Part shown: piece by piece, positions 8,196 through 16,761 of the stretch
Layout: each line of letters starts with the position of its first letter
Position numbering within the stretch: position 1 is the stretch's first letter
Position numbers and translations under genes: made by a program
DNA from: Peribacillus deserti
GTDB taxonomy: Bacteria; Bacillota; Bacilli; Bacillales; DSM-1321
DNA: 64,000 nt
Assembly (NCBI RefSeq): GCF_002863585.1
Contig: NZ_PGUY01000033.1
Span: 1-64,000, forward strand
Direction: 5' to 3'
Notes under the pieces: generated by a model
What the model was told of the DNA's origin: nothing
The model's database searches: none
Seen by the model: the letters and a program-made list of their open reading frames with translations, nothing else

Positions 8196-8615
8196 CTCCC
8201 TTGTTCAATAACAACAAAGTTTGCGAAAAAAGTCTTATAATTTCACCCCCCCTTTAGGTCTATTATCCTAATTGCTAGAAATGGTGTAAATGAGTATTTC
8301 TCTTGCCTTTCTATTTTTCAAGCAGGGCTCTTCAATATGAAGTTATTGTCATTTTTTTACGAATTTTACGGAAATTTATATTGATTTTACCTATAGAGGG
8401 TCAATAAAAACTTGCTGGGATTTGGAAATTGTTGAAAAAATATTAAATTCAGGGTTTTAGATTTATAAATTCTGGAAAAAGAAAAGGGATAAATCTAATT
8501 CCATTTGCTCATATGTCCACTGATATGTGGCTGAATCGAACTATTTTTATGTTGAGGCTGGTTTGGTAAAATTTATATATCTTTGTTTTTGCTTAACTGT
8601 ACAGGAGGTTGACCC
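8196..8615. other. Leader/promoter region of the LXG operon
   Basis: About 420 AT-rich bases before the type VII secretion operon. No ORF or clear promoter is convincing. The only sure signal is the AGGAGG ribosome site just before 8616. Confidence 0.45.
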
Positions 8616-8999
8616 ATGGAGCATAATGAGGCAAAGATTCATAGCCTGAACAGCGGAATCAGCCAGCTGGGTTCATTGGTTCGTGATTATGAAGATAAAG
8701 TAAGGCGCCTAAAGAATGCTTATGCGCAGATTTCCAGCGAACAGGAAGAATTTCACACAAACAGGCAGCTGGTGAAGGAGCCAGCTCTGTCAGCCCATAC
8801 CTGGGCAGGCAGACATGCTCGGGACTTTGAAGAAATCCGGAGTGAGATGGAGAGCGAGTATAATCTGCTCTCAGGTGAGGATACAGAAGCCATTCTTCAG
8901 GATCTCGAGGATAAGATCACGTACTATGAGGATCTTATTTCGTCAGCACGCTCACGGATAGGGTCCATGAATTCTGAACTAAATCTGTTAATGAATTAA
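8616..8999 (+). CDS. DUF5082 (YwqH-like) protein of an LXG operon
   Basis: A 127-residue, helix-rich, highly charged protein (coiled coil at about residues 1-60 and again at 80-127) that matches the DUF5082/YwqH group. In B. subtilis ywqH is the first gene of the ywqHIJK operon, ahead of a WXG100-like partner and an LXG toxin. The same order occurs here. These small helical proteins are thought to act as partners or targeting factors that deliver the LXG toxin to the type VII secretion machine. Strong ribosome site AGGAGG. The next gene follows after 13 bases. Confidence 0.8.
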   Translation: MEHNEAKIHSLNSGISQLGSLVRDYEDKVRRLKNAYAQISSEQEEFHTNRQLVKEPALSAHTWAGRHARDFEEIRSEMESEYNLLSGEDTEAILQDLEDKITYYEDLISSARSRIGSMNSELNLLMN

Positions 9000-9012
9000 G
9001 GAGAAAACAGAT

Positions 9013-9294
9013 ATGGAAATTAAAATTAAAGAACAGGAAGTTACCTCTGCATTTAACGAGCTGAACACCAAACTTCAGGCACTTGAAGTGGTAAAACATG
9101 ACGCCGGATTCTCCAATACGTCCATGGAATTCGCTTCCGCCATGGAGGAAATCGAGAATTCCTACTATCAGGTCATGACGAATTACAAGCGGCTGCTTAC
9201 CGAATTTCAGCAGGATGCATTAAAGAAGATCCAGGAATTCATCCAGGTTGAAGAGGAGCTTGGACAAGAAATCAGCAGCGGGGGGCCAAGATGA
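9013..9294 (+). CDS. DUF5344 (YwqI-like) WXG100-type partner
   Basis: The 93-residue product is an all-helical hairpin-type protein like YwqI (DUF5344), related to the WXG100/Esx proteins that pair with LXG toxins for type VII secretion. Length equals the B. subtilis protein. The gene overlaps the toxin start by four bases (ATGA), indicating translational coupling and a likely physical pairing with the toxin's LXG domain. No WXG motif is strictly present, as is usual in this subgroup. Confidence 0.8.
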   Translation: MEIKIKEQEVTSAFNELNTKLQALEVVKHDAGFSNTSMEFASAMEEIENSYYQVMTNYKRLLTEFQQDALKKIQEFIQVEEELGQEISSGGPR

Positions 9295-10895
9295 AAGCGA
9301 TAGATGTGTCAGAAGTATTTGCCAGCATTGACAAGTCACTTCAGCAAAAAAAGAAAGAAAAAGAATCTATATTAGATGTCCGTGACGCCGTCAATAAGAT
9401 CATAGATCTCGGGGATGCCCTTGAAGGAAGCGGCGGAAACGCCATCAAAGACCACTTCACAACCATACATATACCCGCCATCCTTCTATTGAACCAGTTC
9501 CAGCAGACTTATATGGATGAACTGAAGAAAGTGAAAGAGCTGATCTCGGATTACGAAACCCCAAACGGTGTGGTCCGCCAAGACTTCATCGAGCATGACA
9601 TCAAGCAGGCTCTCCAAAAATTTGAGAATATCGCCCGTACCATCATTGATTCCATTAACGAAGAGCTCTCCAAAGTAAGCGACCTTGTGAGCTCTGCTCC
9701 CTTAAGCTTCAGCCGAATGGATTCCCTGCTAAACCGCGCAAACTTACATAATCAGAAAACAGTGGAGGATCTCCATAAGCTGGACAGCGATGCAGGAAAG
9801 TCCTTAAAAGAAGTGCAAAAGAACCTGGATGAAGTCGGACAGTTCATTTCCAAGGTCGAGGGCTGGAGCAAAGGCGGTGTCTACCTAAGCAAGGAGACTA
9901 TGAATGAAATCAACACGTACCTTGAGAAAAATGATTCCCTTTCAAAGCTGATTGAGTCCGCATTGGAACTATCCATTGAACAGGGGGATTCTACGTTTCT
10001 TGGAATGGTTACAGACTGGCTGGATAAGTTTGGGAAGACAACCGGTGTTAAGGATGCGCTAAAGGGTAGTGCTACATTTTTAATTTTAGCGTCTAAAAGG
10101 CTTGAATTCGTAAAGGACGGAGAAGGTAATTATACTATAAAAGCCGCAAAGGGCTGGATAAAGAATAAAGGCAAATATGAAAGCCCCCTTGCAGCCGCTT
10201 TGTATAAAGTAATAAAGAAAGGCAGTTCTAGCCCGATTTCCTTTATCAAGGAATATTTTAATAAATATCAAAATGCACCAAGCCGGCTGCTTAGGGAATT
10301 AGTAGGTTATAGTCCAAACACTAATGAGAGGAGCTTAAGAAGGATTTTAAATGAACATTTTCCTAATTTGAAATTTATTGAAGAAGGCGTTGAAAATTAC
10401 AGACGTTTCCCCCTTGATGTTTCGGCAACACTAAAGCAGTTTGTCACTGTAAAGGGTGTAACGGGCCTAGTAAAAAGGATTCCTTATGTGGGATTAGGTA
10501 TTTCTGTTGTCACTAACGGGTCTGAATTCTTTAATGACGGAAATAAATACAAATCAACCTCTGAGAAGGCGGGGCGGGCTGCTGCTGGATTAGGAATGGA
10601 TGCAGGGATAGCTGCATTGACTACTGGGGGCGCTGCTATAGGAACCATGTTCTGTCCTGGGCCGGGTACTCTTATTGGCGGGGCTGTGGGAGCTACTATA
10701 GGTATTGTTTCGTCTTTTGCTTTTGAAGATGAAATTAAAAATCTTGGAGAAAAAGCTGGAAAAGAAATAGGGGAAAAATCGAAAGAAGTTAAGAAGCACT
10801 TGCTAAATTTTACAGACCAAGTAAAAGACTTTACGAGCGATACGGCAGATTCTTTATCCAATGCGGGTAAGTTTGTCACTGGTTTATTTAGATAG
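9291..10895 (+). CDS. LXG-domain polymorphic toxin with glycine-zipper membrane domain
   Basis: A 534-residue toxin of the type VII secretion class. Residues 1 to about 210 form the helical LXG delivery domain, with the L-x-G signature in GDALEGSGGNAI near residue 45. A middle helical region follows. The last 150 residues contain a glycine- and alanine-rich hydrophobic hairpin (GRAAAGLGMDAGIAALTTGGAA, then GTLIGGAVGATIGIVSSFAF) typical of glycine zippers, then an amphipathic lysine-rich tail. Glycine-zipper LXG toxins such as streptococcal TelE depolarise target membranes. By analogy this one probably forms pores and not a nuclease or deaminase. No enzymatic motif is visible. Confidence 0.83.
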   Translation: MKAIDVSEVFASIDKSLQQKKKEKESILDVRDAVNKIIDLGDALEGSGGNAIKDHFTTIHIPAILLLNQFQQTYMDELKKVKELISDYETPNGVVRQDFIEHDIKQALQKFENIARTIIDSINEELSKVSDLVSSAPLSFSRMDSLLNRANLHNQKTVEDLHKLDSDAGKSLKEVQKNLDEVGQFISKVEGWSKGGVYLSKETMNEINTYLEKNDSLSKLIESALELSIEQGDSTFLGMVTDWLDKFGKTTGVKDALKGSATFLILASKRLEFVKDGEGNYTIKAAKGWIKNKGKYESPLAAALYKVIKKGSSSPISFIKEYFNKYQNAPSRLLRELVGYSPNTNERSLRRILNEHFPNLKFIEEGVENYRRFPLDVSATLKQFVTVKGVTGLVKRIPYVGLGISVVTNGSEFFNDGNKYKSTSEKAGRAAAGLGMDAGIAALTTGGAAIGTMFCPGPGTLIGGAVGATIGIVSSFAFEDEIKNLGEKAGKEIGEKSKEVKKHLLNFTDQVKDFTSDTADSLSNAGKFVTGLFR

Positions 10896-10910
10896 TAAAG
10901 GAGCTCGAGG

Positions 10911-11699
10911 ATGAACACAGTTAAAGGAAGAGGAATATCATTAACAACGAATGAGCTAGCTTCAGTTTTAGCTCTTTGCGGCTATGAATCTATGGCAACC
11001 GATGTGATTAATGGCCAAAATGAATTAAATAGCGAAGAAGACTTTGACAAATTCCTCAAAGAAACTGAAGCTTCTTTAAAGATAAAAGGGTTTTGGAATG
11101 AACAGCGGGAAAGTTATATCGAGGAAGGGCTGGAGAGCCTGATAACGCTTCTCGTACACTCGAAAAAAAAAGTCAGGATCATTAGAGGACAAAAAGTGAC
11201 GTTTATTCATTCACTTAACCGAAATAACCTGCTGTTGCAAAGGATTTCAGATGGAATCCATAGCCTAGAAATCATAAATAGCCAGGAATTGAAGAAAGTC
11301 CTTCAAAACTCATGTCAAGGAGGTCTTGTATCCTCCCATGAAATCGATAAATTGGAAACACTAAAGCTGAATGAGGATATCTTTAATCAATTACACCACT
11401 TGACTAACGAATCCGTCAGTAATCTACTAGCTAGAAATCTCCCTTTTTCATTAAGTAGATTCTTAGAAGATTTTGAAGCAAATGCTTTTGAATTTGACAA
11501 TGCCTCATTAATGGAGATAAATTTTGAGCAGGATGTCTTATCTATTAGCCAAATATTCTTCTTTTTAAATATGGGAAACTACTTATGGATTATGGATTAT
11601 GATAATGTAAAAGAAAATGAAATCTTTGTTATTCCAATGAGGGTTGAGGACTTTAATAACCTAATTTTTTCGGTTATTTCGGATTATTTTAGAAACTAG
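10911..11699 (+). CDS. LXG-operon accessory protein, unknown (possible EspG/EsaE-like chaperone)
   Basis: This 262-residue soluble protein starts 15 bases after the toxin, with a good AAAGGAG site. It begins with LTTNELASVLALCGYESM, then a region reading like a small helix-turn arrangement (SLKIKGFW), and ends with alternating beta-like strands (NYLWIMDYDNVKEN). No membrane span, signal or catalytic motif is seen. The N-terminal pattern and overall plan remind me of EspG/EsaE-type secretion chaperones, which bind Esx/LXG substrates. That is a weak inference; an immunity role is the alternative. Confidence 0.6.
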   Translation: MNTVKGRGISLTTNELASVLALCGYESMATDVINGQNELNSEEDFDKFLKETEASLKIKGFWNEQRESYIEEGLESLITLLVHSKKKVRIIRGQKVTFIHSLNRNNLLLQRISDGIHSLEIINSQELKKVLQNSCQGGLVSSHEIDKLETLKLNEDIFNQLHHLTNESVSNLLARNLPFSLSRFLEDFEANAFEFDNASLMEINFEQDVLSISQIFFFLNMGNYLWIMDYDNVKENEIFVIPMRVEDFNNLIFSVISDYFRN

Positions 11700-11704
11700 T
11701 AAGG

Positions 11705-12088
11705 ATGATGATTAGTTTTATGAAAAAAGTTATTGGCTACGGCATGGCCTTTATCGTATTAACTTTGATGGCGGCCATGCTATATGGTGCAGACATTCCA
11801 TTGCCAAGCGGGTATGTTTGGCTGATCTTAATTTTAAATACAATTTTTGCGTTTTTCTCCATTTTTGCTCCCCGGCCAGTACTATATTTATATGAAATGA
11901 ATGCATTCGAAGAAAAGGATTCAATTAGAACATATTTTTTTAAGTTGATAGCTCTAACTTTTTCAGGTTTAAATTATTATGCGCAAGATATCATTTATAG
12001 AGTTCCTTTTGTGGTAAGCAGGCTTATTAGCATAGTATTCTTTCTATTTTTATTATGGCAGATGTTCTTGTTAACAATGATTTTTTAA
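11705..12088 (+). CDS. Membrane protein, candidate immunity to the LXG toxin
   Basis: A 127-residue protein with about three to four membrane segments (near residues 10-28, 36-55 and 102-125), six bases after the preceding gene. Membrane-acting LXG toxins are neutralised by small membrane proteins (as TipE for TelE), so position and topology make this the leading immunity candidate. The start is uncertain: ATGs at 11705, 11708 and 11720 are all in frame and AAGGA lies immediately before the first two. No family assignment was possible by eye. Confidence 0.65.
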   Translation: MMISFMKKVIGYGMAFIVLTLMAAMLYGADIPLPSGYVWLILILNTIFAFFSIFAPRPVLYLYEMNAFEEKDSIRTYFFKLIALTFSGLNYYAQDIIYRVPFVVSRLISIVFFLFLLWQMFLLTMIF

Positions 12089-12180
12089 ACATACATATTT
12101 GGCAGCACCTTCGTCTAATTTCAAGATGATACATAGCAGCACCTACCTTAAATACATTGCACCAAAAAGGAGAACGGGAC

Positions 12181-12501
12181 TTGGAAGCACAGCTAATTCC
12201 GAAAACAACTCAAAAAAACAAAGGCAAATCTATTTCTATATTTGTAAAGAGTAATATAGCCATATTTTTTCTAATTGGCTCGCTAGTTATCAATTTTCCC
12301 AGTTGGGATGGTGAAGTCTGGTTAATTGTAGTTATGATTGCACTTGGTTTTGAGATTTTTGCATTATTGCTAATGGTTATAGAAAAAATGAAACCGAAAA
12401 AAAACACTAATAGAAAAGGAGGCCCACAATGTCTTTTTTTCAGAAACTGTTCAGCAAAAAGAAAATGGAAAATGAGGAGCTCCTCAAAGAGATCATTTTA
12501 A
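12181..12501 (+). CDS. Two-span membrane protein, 3' end probably frameshifted
   Basis: From TTG at 12181 (AAAAAGGAG, 8 bases upstream) the frame encodes a polar N terminus and two membrane segments (about residues 24-40 and 44-66), then a basic tail. The frame as written runs 73 bases into the next gene, and that part merely mirrors its start. At 12397-12404 there is a run of eight A residues. With nine, the frame would end in KKKH-stop just before the next ribosome site. A lost base, slippage or a read error is therefore likely. The gene belongs to the LXG operon and could be a second membrane immunity protein. Confidence 0.55.
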   Translation: MEAQLIPKTTQKNKGKSISIFVKSNIAIFFLIGSLVINFPSWDGEVWLIVVMIALGFEIFALLLMVIEKMKPKKNTNRKGGPQCLFFRNCSAKRKWKMRSSSKRSF

Positions 12502-12857
12502 TAGGCAAAGAGCTGCGGGTAAATAAACTAATCTTAGAGAAGGTCATCCCTTTTCTTGAAGAAAAAGCGGAAAAACTTGGTCCCCGGGAATTTCACCCGT
12601 GGATAGAAAAGTGGTACCTATCCCCCGAATTCCTTGAATTTGTTTACTCCCGTTTTACTCTGGAAGACCTATCTCAATTACTGAAGGAACGCAATAAAAA
12701 ATATGACTATTACGCTAATGATGTAATGCGAGAAACGCCGATAGATGAAGAGAAATATCCAATAGAAGTCGACAAATATGATCAAGAGCATAAGACCGCT
12801 TACTTTGTGACTGCATTGATCATAAGAAATATGGTGGGTAGTGCACTTCCTTACTAG
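12429..12857 (+). CDS. 142-residue tandem paralogue A, unknown family
   Basis: First of four tandem paralogues of identical length. Conserved blocks: FQKLFSKKK at the N terminus, GPREFHPWI..W near residue 55, LEDLSQL, YDYYAN, DEEKYPIEVD and the C-terminal TAYFVTALIIR..GSALPY. It is soluble and acidic, with no membrane span or known catalytic motif. The ribosome site AAAGGAGG is strong. Position right behind an LXG toxin and its membrane proteins suggests immunity or toxin-handling proteins, but I recognise no immunity family. Copies A and D are nearly identical through residues 15-142. Confidence 0.7.
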   Translation: MSFFQKLFSKKKMENEELLKEIILIGKELRVNKLILEKVIPFLEEKAEKLGPREFHPWIEKWYLSPEFLEFVYSRFTLEDLSQLLKERNKKYDYYANDVMRETPIDEEKYPIEVDKYDQEHKTAYFVTALIIRNMVGSALPY

Positions 12858-12891
12858 ATAGAAAAATTACTTAACAGCGGGGGAAGAGTTA

Positions 12892-13320
12892 ATGTCCTTT
12901 TTTCAAAAGTTATTTAATAAGAAGAAGATGGATAATCAGGAACTCCTCGAAAAGATGAAGCTTGTGTGTAAGGATTATCATATCCATCCCATTATTCTAA
13001 GAGAGGTCATTCCTTTTTTTGAGGAAAAATCTGCAAAGCTGGGTCAGCGCGAATTTCATCCTTGGATTGAGGACTGGAGTTATTCACCTGACTTTCTTGT
13101 TTGGGTTCATACTCATTTCACCAAAGATGACCTATTTGAACTGTCAAAACAAGGTGATGTAGCTTACGATTTTTATGTGAATGAAATAATAGATGAATCA
13201 CAGATTCACGAAGAAAAATATCCAATAGAAGTAGATCAATATGAACCTGACATTAAAACTGCTTTTTTTGTTACTGCTCTTAGGATTCGAGATATTATTG
13301 GAAGTGCGCTTCCTTATTAA
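12892..13320 (+). CDS. 142-residue tandem paralogue B
   Basis: Second copy, 34 bases after A, with ribosome site GGGGGAAGAG. It keeps the framework (REFHPWIEDW, EEKYPIEVDQYE, TAFFVTALRIR, GSALPY) but is the most diverged in the middle third (VHTHFTKDDLFELSKQGDVAYDF). This divergence between near-identical ends would fit paralogues selected for different partners. A hairpin terminator follows after about 11 bases. Confidence 0.7.
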   Translation: MSFFQKLFNKKKMDNQELLEKMKLVCKDYHIHPIILREVIPFFEEKSAKLGQREFHPWIEDWSYSPDFLVWVHTHFTKDDLFELSKQGDVAYDFYVNEIIDESQIHEEKYPIEVDQYEPDIKTAFFVTALRIRDIIGSALPY

Positions 13321-13330
13321 AACAGAAATT

Positions 13331-13356
13331 AGCACTCACAATCTGTTGAGTGCTTG
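13331..13356 (+). terminator. Terminator after paralogue B
   Basis: AGCACTCA pairs perfectly with TGAGTGCT around an 8-base loop. The following sequence is only moderately T-rich. Confidence 0.55.
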
Positions 13357-13507
13357 TTAGTGTTTGTTGATTTTTCGGCTTCTTAGTTTAATAGGTTGGT
13401 TAATCTAAACCGAGCTGCCTAGTATGATCCACTGAATTAGTTACTTTACTGTTCGTATTATTTTTTTAAGGAAAATTTGCAAACATTAACAGGCAAGGAG
13501 AAGGGGC

Positions 13508-13936
13508 ATGTCCTTATTTCAAAAATTGTTCGGGAAACGTAAGTTAGAAAATGATGAGTTATTAGAAAAACTCCTGAGCAGAGGAAGGGAACTGGGGATC
13601 CCTGAAAGAATCCTAAGAAAAACAAATCCTTATTTCAAAGAGAAAGCAGGGGAGCTTGGGCCGAGGGAATTTCACCCTTGGATTGATGAGTGGTATTACT
13701 CACCGCAGCTGCTTGAATTTGTGTATAGTCACTTCTCCCTCGAGGACCTCTCTCAACTGGCTGAGCAGCGTGATGATAAGTACGATTATTACGCAAATGA
13801 TGCCATAAGCGAAACGCTTATCGATGAAGAGAAGTACCCTATCCCAGTGGACCAATTCGAGGACGAGTACCGAACTGCTTACTTTGTCACAGCACTTATG
13901 ATCAGGGATATTGTGGCGAATTCTCTTCCATATTGA
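13508..13936 (+). CDS. 142-residue tandem paralogue C
   Basis: Third copy, separated from B by a 187-base gap holding a terminator, so it probably has its own promoter. AGGAGAAGG precedes the ATG. It has MSLFQKLFGKRKLEN, GPREFHPWIDEWYYSP, LEDLSQLAEQRDDKYDYYAND and TAYFVTALMIRD, ending NSLPY. All landmark residues of the family are kept and the gene is intact. No function is assigned beyond its association with the LXG locus. Confidence 0.7.
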   Translation: MSLFQKLFGKRKLENDELLEKLLSRGRELGIPERILRKTNPYFKEKAGELGPREFHPWIDEWYYSPQLLEFVYSHFSLEDLSQLAEQRDDKYDYYANDAISETLIDEEKYPIPVDQFEDEYRTAYFVTALMIRDIVANSLPY

Positions 13937-13944
13937 TTGTTGAG

Positions 13945-13976
13945 ATAAGCACTCAGGCTCTTGCTGGGTGCTTATT
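13945..13976 (+). terminator. Terminator after paralogue C
   Basis: AAGCACTCAG pairs with CTGGGTGCTT (one G-T pair) around a 7-base loop, then TATTATT. The loop flanks resemble the terminator after paralogue B, consistent with duplication of gene plus terminator. Confidence 0.6.
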
Positions 13977-14016
13977 ATTGCAAGAAAAAATTTTAAAAAG
14001 ATCTAGGGGGCGGCAT

Positions 14017-14445
14017 ATGTCTTTATTCCTCAGATTATTCAGCAGAAAGAAGATGGCGAATGAGGATCTCCTCAAAGAGATCATTTTGATAGGCAAAGAG
14101 CTGCGTGTGAATAAACTAATCTTAGAGAAGGTCATCCCTTTTCTTGAAGAAAAAGCGGGAAAACTTTGCCCCCGGGAATTTCACCCGTGGATAGAAAATT
14201 GGTATCTTTCACCCGAACACCTTGACTTTGTTTACTCCCGATTTACTCTAGAAGACCTATCTCAATTACTGAAGGAACGCAATAAAAAATTCGATTATTA
14301 CGCCACCGAAGTCATGAGTGAAACGCCGATCGATGAAGAGAAATATCCAATAGAAGTGGACCTATATGATCAAGAACATAAGACCGCTTACTTTGTGACG
14401 GCATTGATCATAAGAAATTTGGTGGGCAGTGCACTTCCTTACTAA
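14017..14445 (+). CDS. 142-residue tandem paralogue D
   Basis: Fourth copy. The frame is open farther upstream, but the upstream part overlaps the terminator of C, and AGGGGGCGG lies just before the ATG at 14017, giving the same 142-residue length as the others. It is nearly identical to copy A over most of its length (both share IILIGKELRVNKLILEKV and RNKKYDYYA/RNKKFDYYA), pointing to a recent duplication or gene conversion between the first and last members. Confidence 0.7.
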   Translation: MSLFLRLFSRKKMANEDLLKEIILIGKELRVNKLILEKVIPFLEEKAGKLCPREFHPWIENWYLSPEHLDFVYSRFTLEDLSQLLKERNKKFDYYATEVMSETPIDEEKYPIEVDLYDQEHKTAYFVTALIIRNLVGSALPY

Positions 14446-14456
14446 ATAGAAAAATT

Positions 14457-14480
14457 ACTACCTGTACACCAGGGTAGTTA
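14457..14480 (+). terminator. Terminator after paralogue D
   Basis: ACTACC pairs with GGTAGT with a short central mismatch, followed by TATTTAG. It is modest in strength, and a second, stronger hairpin lies 50 bases on. Confidence 0.45.
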
Positions 14481-14530
14481 TTTAGTAAAAAGAAGGTAAA
14501 TTTATAAGATGGAACATTTCAGAGAGCACA

Positions 14531-14566
14531 AAGCTTGAGGATATATTAATCGCCTCAAGCTTTTTT
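14531..14566 (+). terminator. Strong terminator at the end of the LXG locus
   Basis: AAGCTTGAGG pairs perfectly with CCTCAAGCTT around a 12-base loop, then six T residues (the last two bases of the stem included in an eight-base T-rich tail). Confidence 0.8.
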
Positions 14567-15328
14567 GTATGCTGATTAAAGTTTCTAAGACTTACTTAGT
14601 CTCTCCACTCATTACTTTGGCGAAAGGAAAAAGAAGAGAGATGGTTTATGAAAATTTAGATGTGTCGACATTTTTCTAGCCGGATAAAATGGATCAACAT
14701 TTAAAATATATAATTAAGGAGTGGTTAAACCACTCCTTAATGTAAGTAGAATATAATCGCAATACTGTGAAAAGCACACAACATATGTTGAGTGTGGAAC
14801 CGAAGGCGAGAATTTAGTGGCCCTTCCTTTTTATACTTCATGGTCAACTGAGTTCCTTCTATTATATATAGCAAAGTTCATCGAAGATTTTAAGAACGCT
14901 ACTTGCACTGTTTTTTACCCAAGCCCAGCTTGAATATACCAATCAAACATTTTGTAACTCGTCTGTTTCATAATATATATATACGTCATACCTATTGCGC
15001 TGTACTAGTAAACATGCTCGGTGGAGAGGTGAGAATTTTTTAGTACTCAAGGCCGATTGTATAGATCATACGGGGCTTAACGAAGAGGTGAACGAGAACA
15101 CGCTTAGTTTTAAGATTACTTTTTTCGTAATTTTTATGTAATAGTTTGATTTTTATTGTGAAGATTTACTTTTACGTTTACGTTTTCTTTAATAGTTTTA
15201 TTGCTTTTTGATTTTATCATTTTTTTAATTTTGACGGGAAAACTAGTAGGACTAATTCTACGGTTATAATTTGATATACCTAATATATAGAAAACTTATT
15301 AAGCTTGGTTTTAGGGCAAATATTTTCT
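14567..15328. other. Gene-poor AT-rich gap
   Basis: About 760 bases without a credible gene. A 79-residue plus-strand frame at 15271-15510 has no ribosome site and mostly overlaps the minus-strand gene below, so I read it as a shadow. Confidence 0.5.
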
Positions 15329-15751
15329 TTATAACCTTTTTAGTAGCAATTTATCTAATTCACGTACTTTATCATATGACTTTACTAGTTCTTCAGGAAC
15401 CAATGTTCTTCCATAATCCCAGGCATTCTTATCGATTTCTGAATGAAGATTTTCTTTTTCTTCTTCGCCTCCATACATTAAAATTCTTAAATCAGGTTTG
15501 TTTTTCTTAAAATATAAATAATAACCTAGCTCATGATAAAGAATAATTTTAACAAAGTTTTCTTCTGTTTCTTTAATTCTAATTTTTCCTTTATAACCGT
15601 TTACTTCAAGATAATTAAATTTTATAGTATTGGTCGATACATTATAACTCATAGGGGAGGTTAGGCTATTGTTAAATTCATAATTAATATCTAAATTGTG
15701 TTCAAGTAATGTATTTCTAATAATCTCCTCGACGTTCCATATATATATCAT
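15329..15751 (-). CDS. Putative metallopeptidase-like protein with altered HExxH motif
   Basis: This encodes 140 residues, soluble and rich in charged residues. The most telling segment is FVKIILYHELGYYLYFKKN near residues 66-84. It has the shape of the zinc-peptidase helix (HELGHY as in ImmA/IrrE-type and other small HExxH proteins), but the second histidine is replaced by tyrosine. That would break the zinc site, so the protein may be inactive or bind metal differently. The ribosome site is weak (GAAGGG at a long distance). The neighbourhood is decayed, which fits a gene drifting to pseudogene status. Confidence 0.5.
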   Translation of the reverse strand: MIYIWNVEEIIRNTLLEHNLDINYEFNNSLTSPMSYNVSTNTIKFNYLEVNGYKGKIRIKETEENFVKIILYHELGYYLYFKKNKPDLRILMYGGEEEKENLHSEIDKNAWDYGRTLVPEELVKSYDKVRELDKLLLKRL

Positions 15752-16761
15752 TTATTTTTCACTACCCTTCAACTATTTGAAACCTGTAATTTTACTTTTA
15801 TGTCAATCAAACTCCCTCCACTACGATTATCCCCCCTACTGAACCCCGCTTTGAAATGGGGGAACGTTTACCTAAAGGTGAAGGAATATTGTCCTGGTCG
15901 CTAACTGAAGAAATCACGATACTAATTTAGGGAGATTCCCTTCAATGGATCCTTCCGAAGATTTGAAGAAGATCCAGCTTCAGATACATACACTGACCTA
16001 TGATTGTGATAATGCATTATGATCTGAAAGGAAATAACGTAAGCAAGGCGACCAGGATTGCGAGAATGGAAAGAATTTCAGTAAAAAATATATGCCGTGC
16101 TTGCTGATAATCCCCTGTTTGATGAATTTCTTGAAAATTTTTTTAACAAGAGAACCTGGTTATATAAGATAGTTTAATAGACGTTTTAATCTTCTGTATA
16201 CACTAAAGGGCATTCTTGAGCTTAAAGGCCTACTGTTTCGAATATATATGGGTGGCACAATTGTACGTTATACCCTTCTTTTATGTTACGTTAACGTACA
16301 AACATGAAATGGAAGAGAAAGTTAATACTGAGAGTTTAATTTGTTTATTGGATACGATATTTTTGTAAAGTGGCAACGATATATAGTGCAGCTTCAAACA
16401 ATGGGTAATTATAAACAACTTTAAGTGCTAAATTAATGTCAGTCACATAATAACTCAAAGGGCTTTAAGTATTTTTTTTGTTTCAGCAGATAAGTGGGAG
16501 CGAAGAAGCTTTTATAGAAAACTGCTCTGTTTAGACAGCCTATATATTACGTTTAAAGCCCAAGCTTTTGCAGATCTGTTTCAAATTCCACTATTTTATG
16601 GTTGATAGCATTTTTTGGGAGGGAAGCAATTTTATTTAAAACAGCAGGGAAGACAATATGCTTTATTTATTAGAACATATGTTCTACAATAATCACATAT
16701 AACTTTATAATAGTAGGGCGTTCTACGGGAAGGAAATTGATATAAGAAAGGGTGAAGGAAT
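15752..16761. other. Decayed region without intact genes
   Basis: About 1 kb with no supported ORF. Near 16021-16100 a plus-strand stretch reads DLKGNNVSKATRIARMER, resembling the Fis-type helix-turn-helix at the end of sigma-54 activators, without an open frame around it; I regard it as a possible gene remnant. A 10-bp inverted repeat is at 16261-16301. Confidence 0.4.
16261..16301. repeat. Perfect 10-bp inverted repeat
   Basis: TTGTACGTTA at 16261-16270 and its exact complement at 16292-16301, separated by 21 bases. No T-run follows, so it is more like a protein-binding site or a small mobile-element end than a terminator. Confidence 0.6.

Noticed and set aside
12895-13320. Paralogue B as a frameshifted copy of A
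   Set aside because: It is a full-length intact frame with its own ribosome site; differences are substitutions, not indels.
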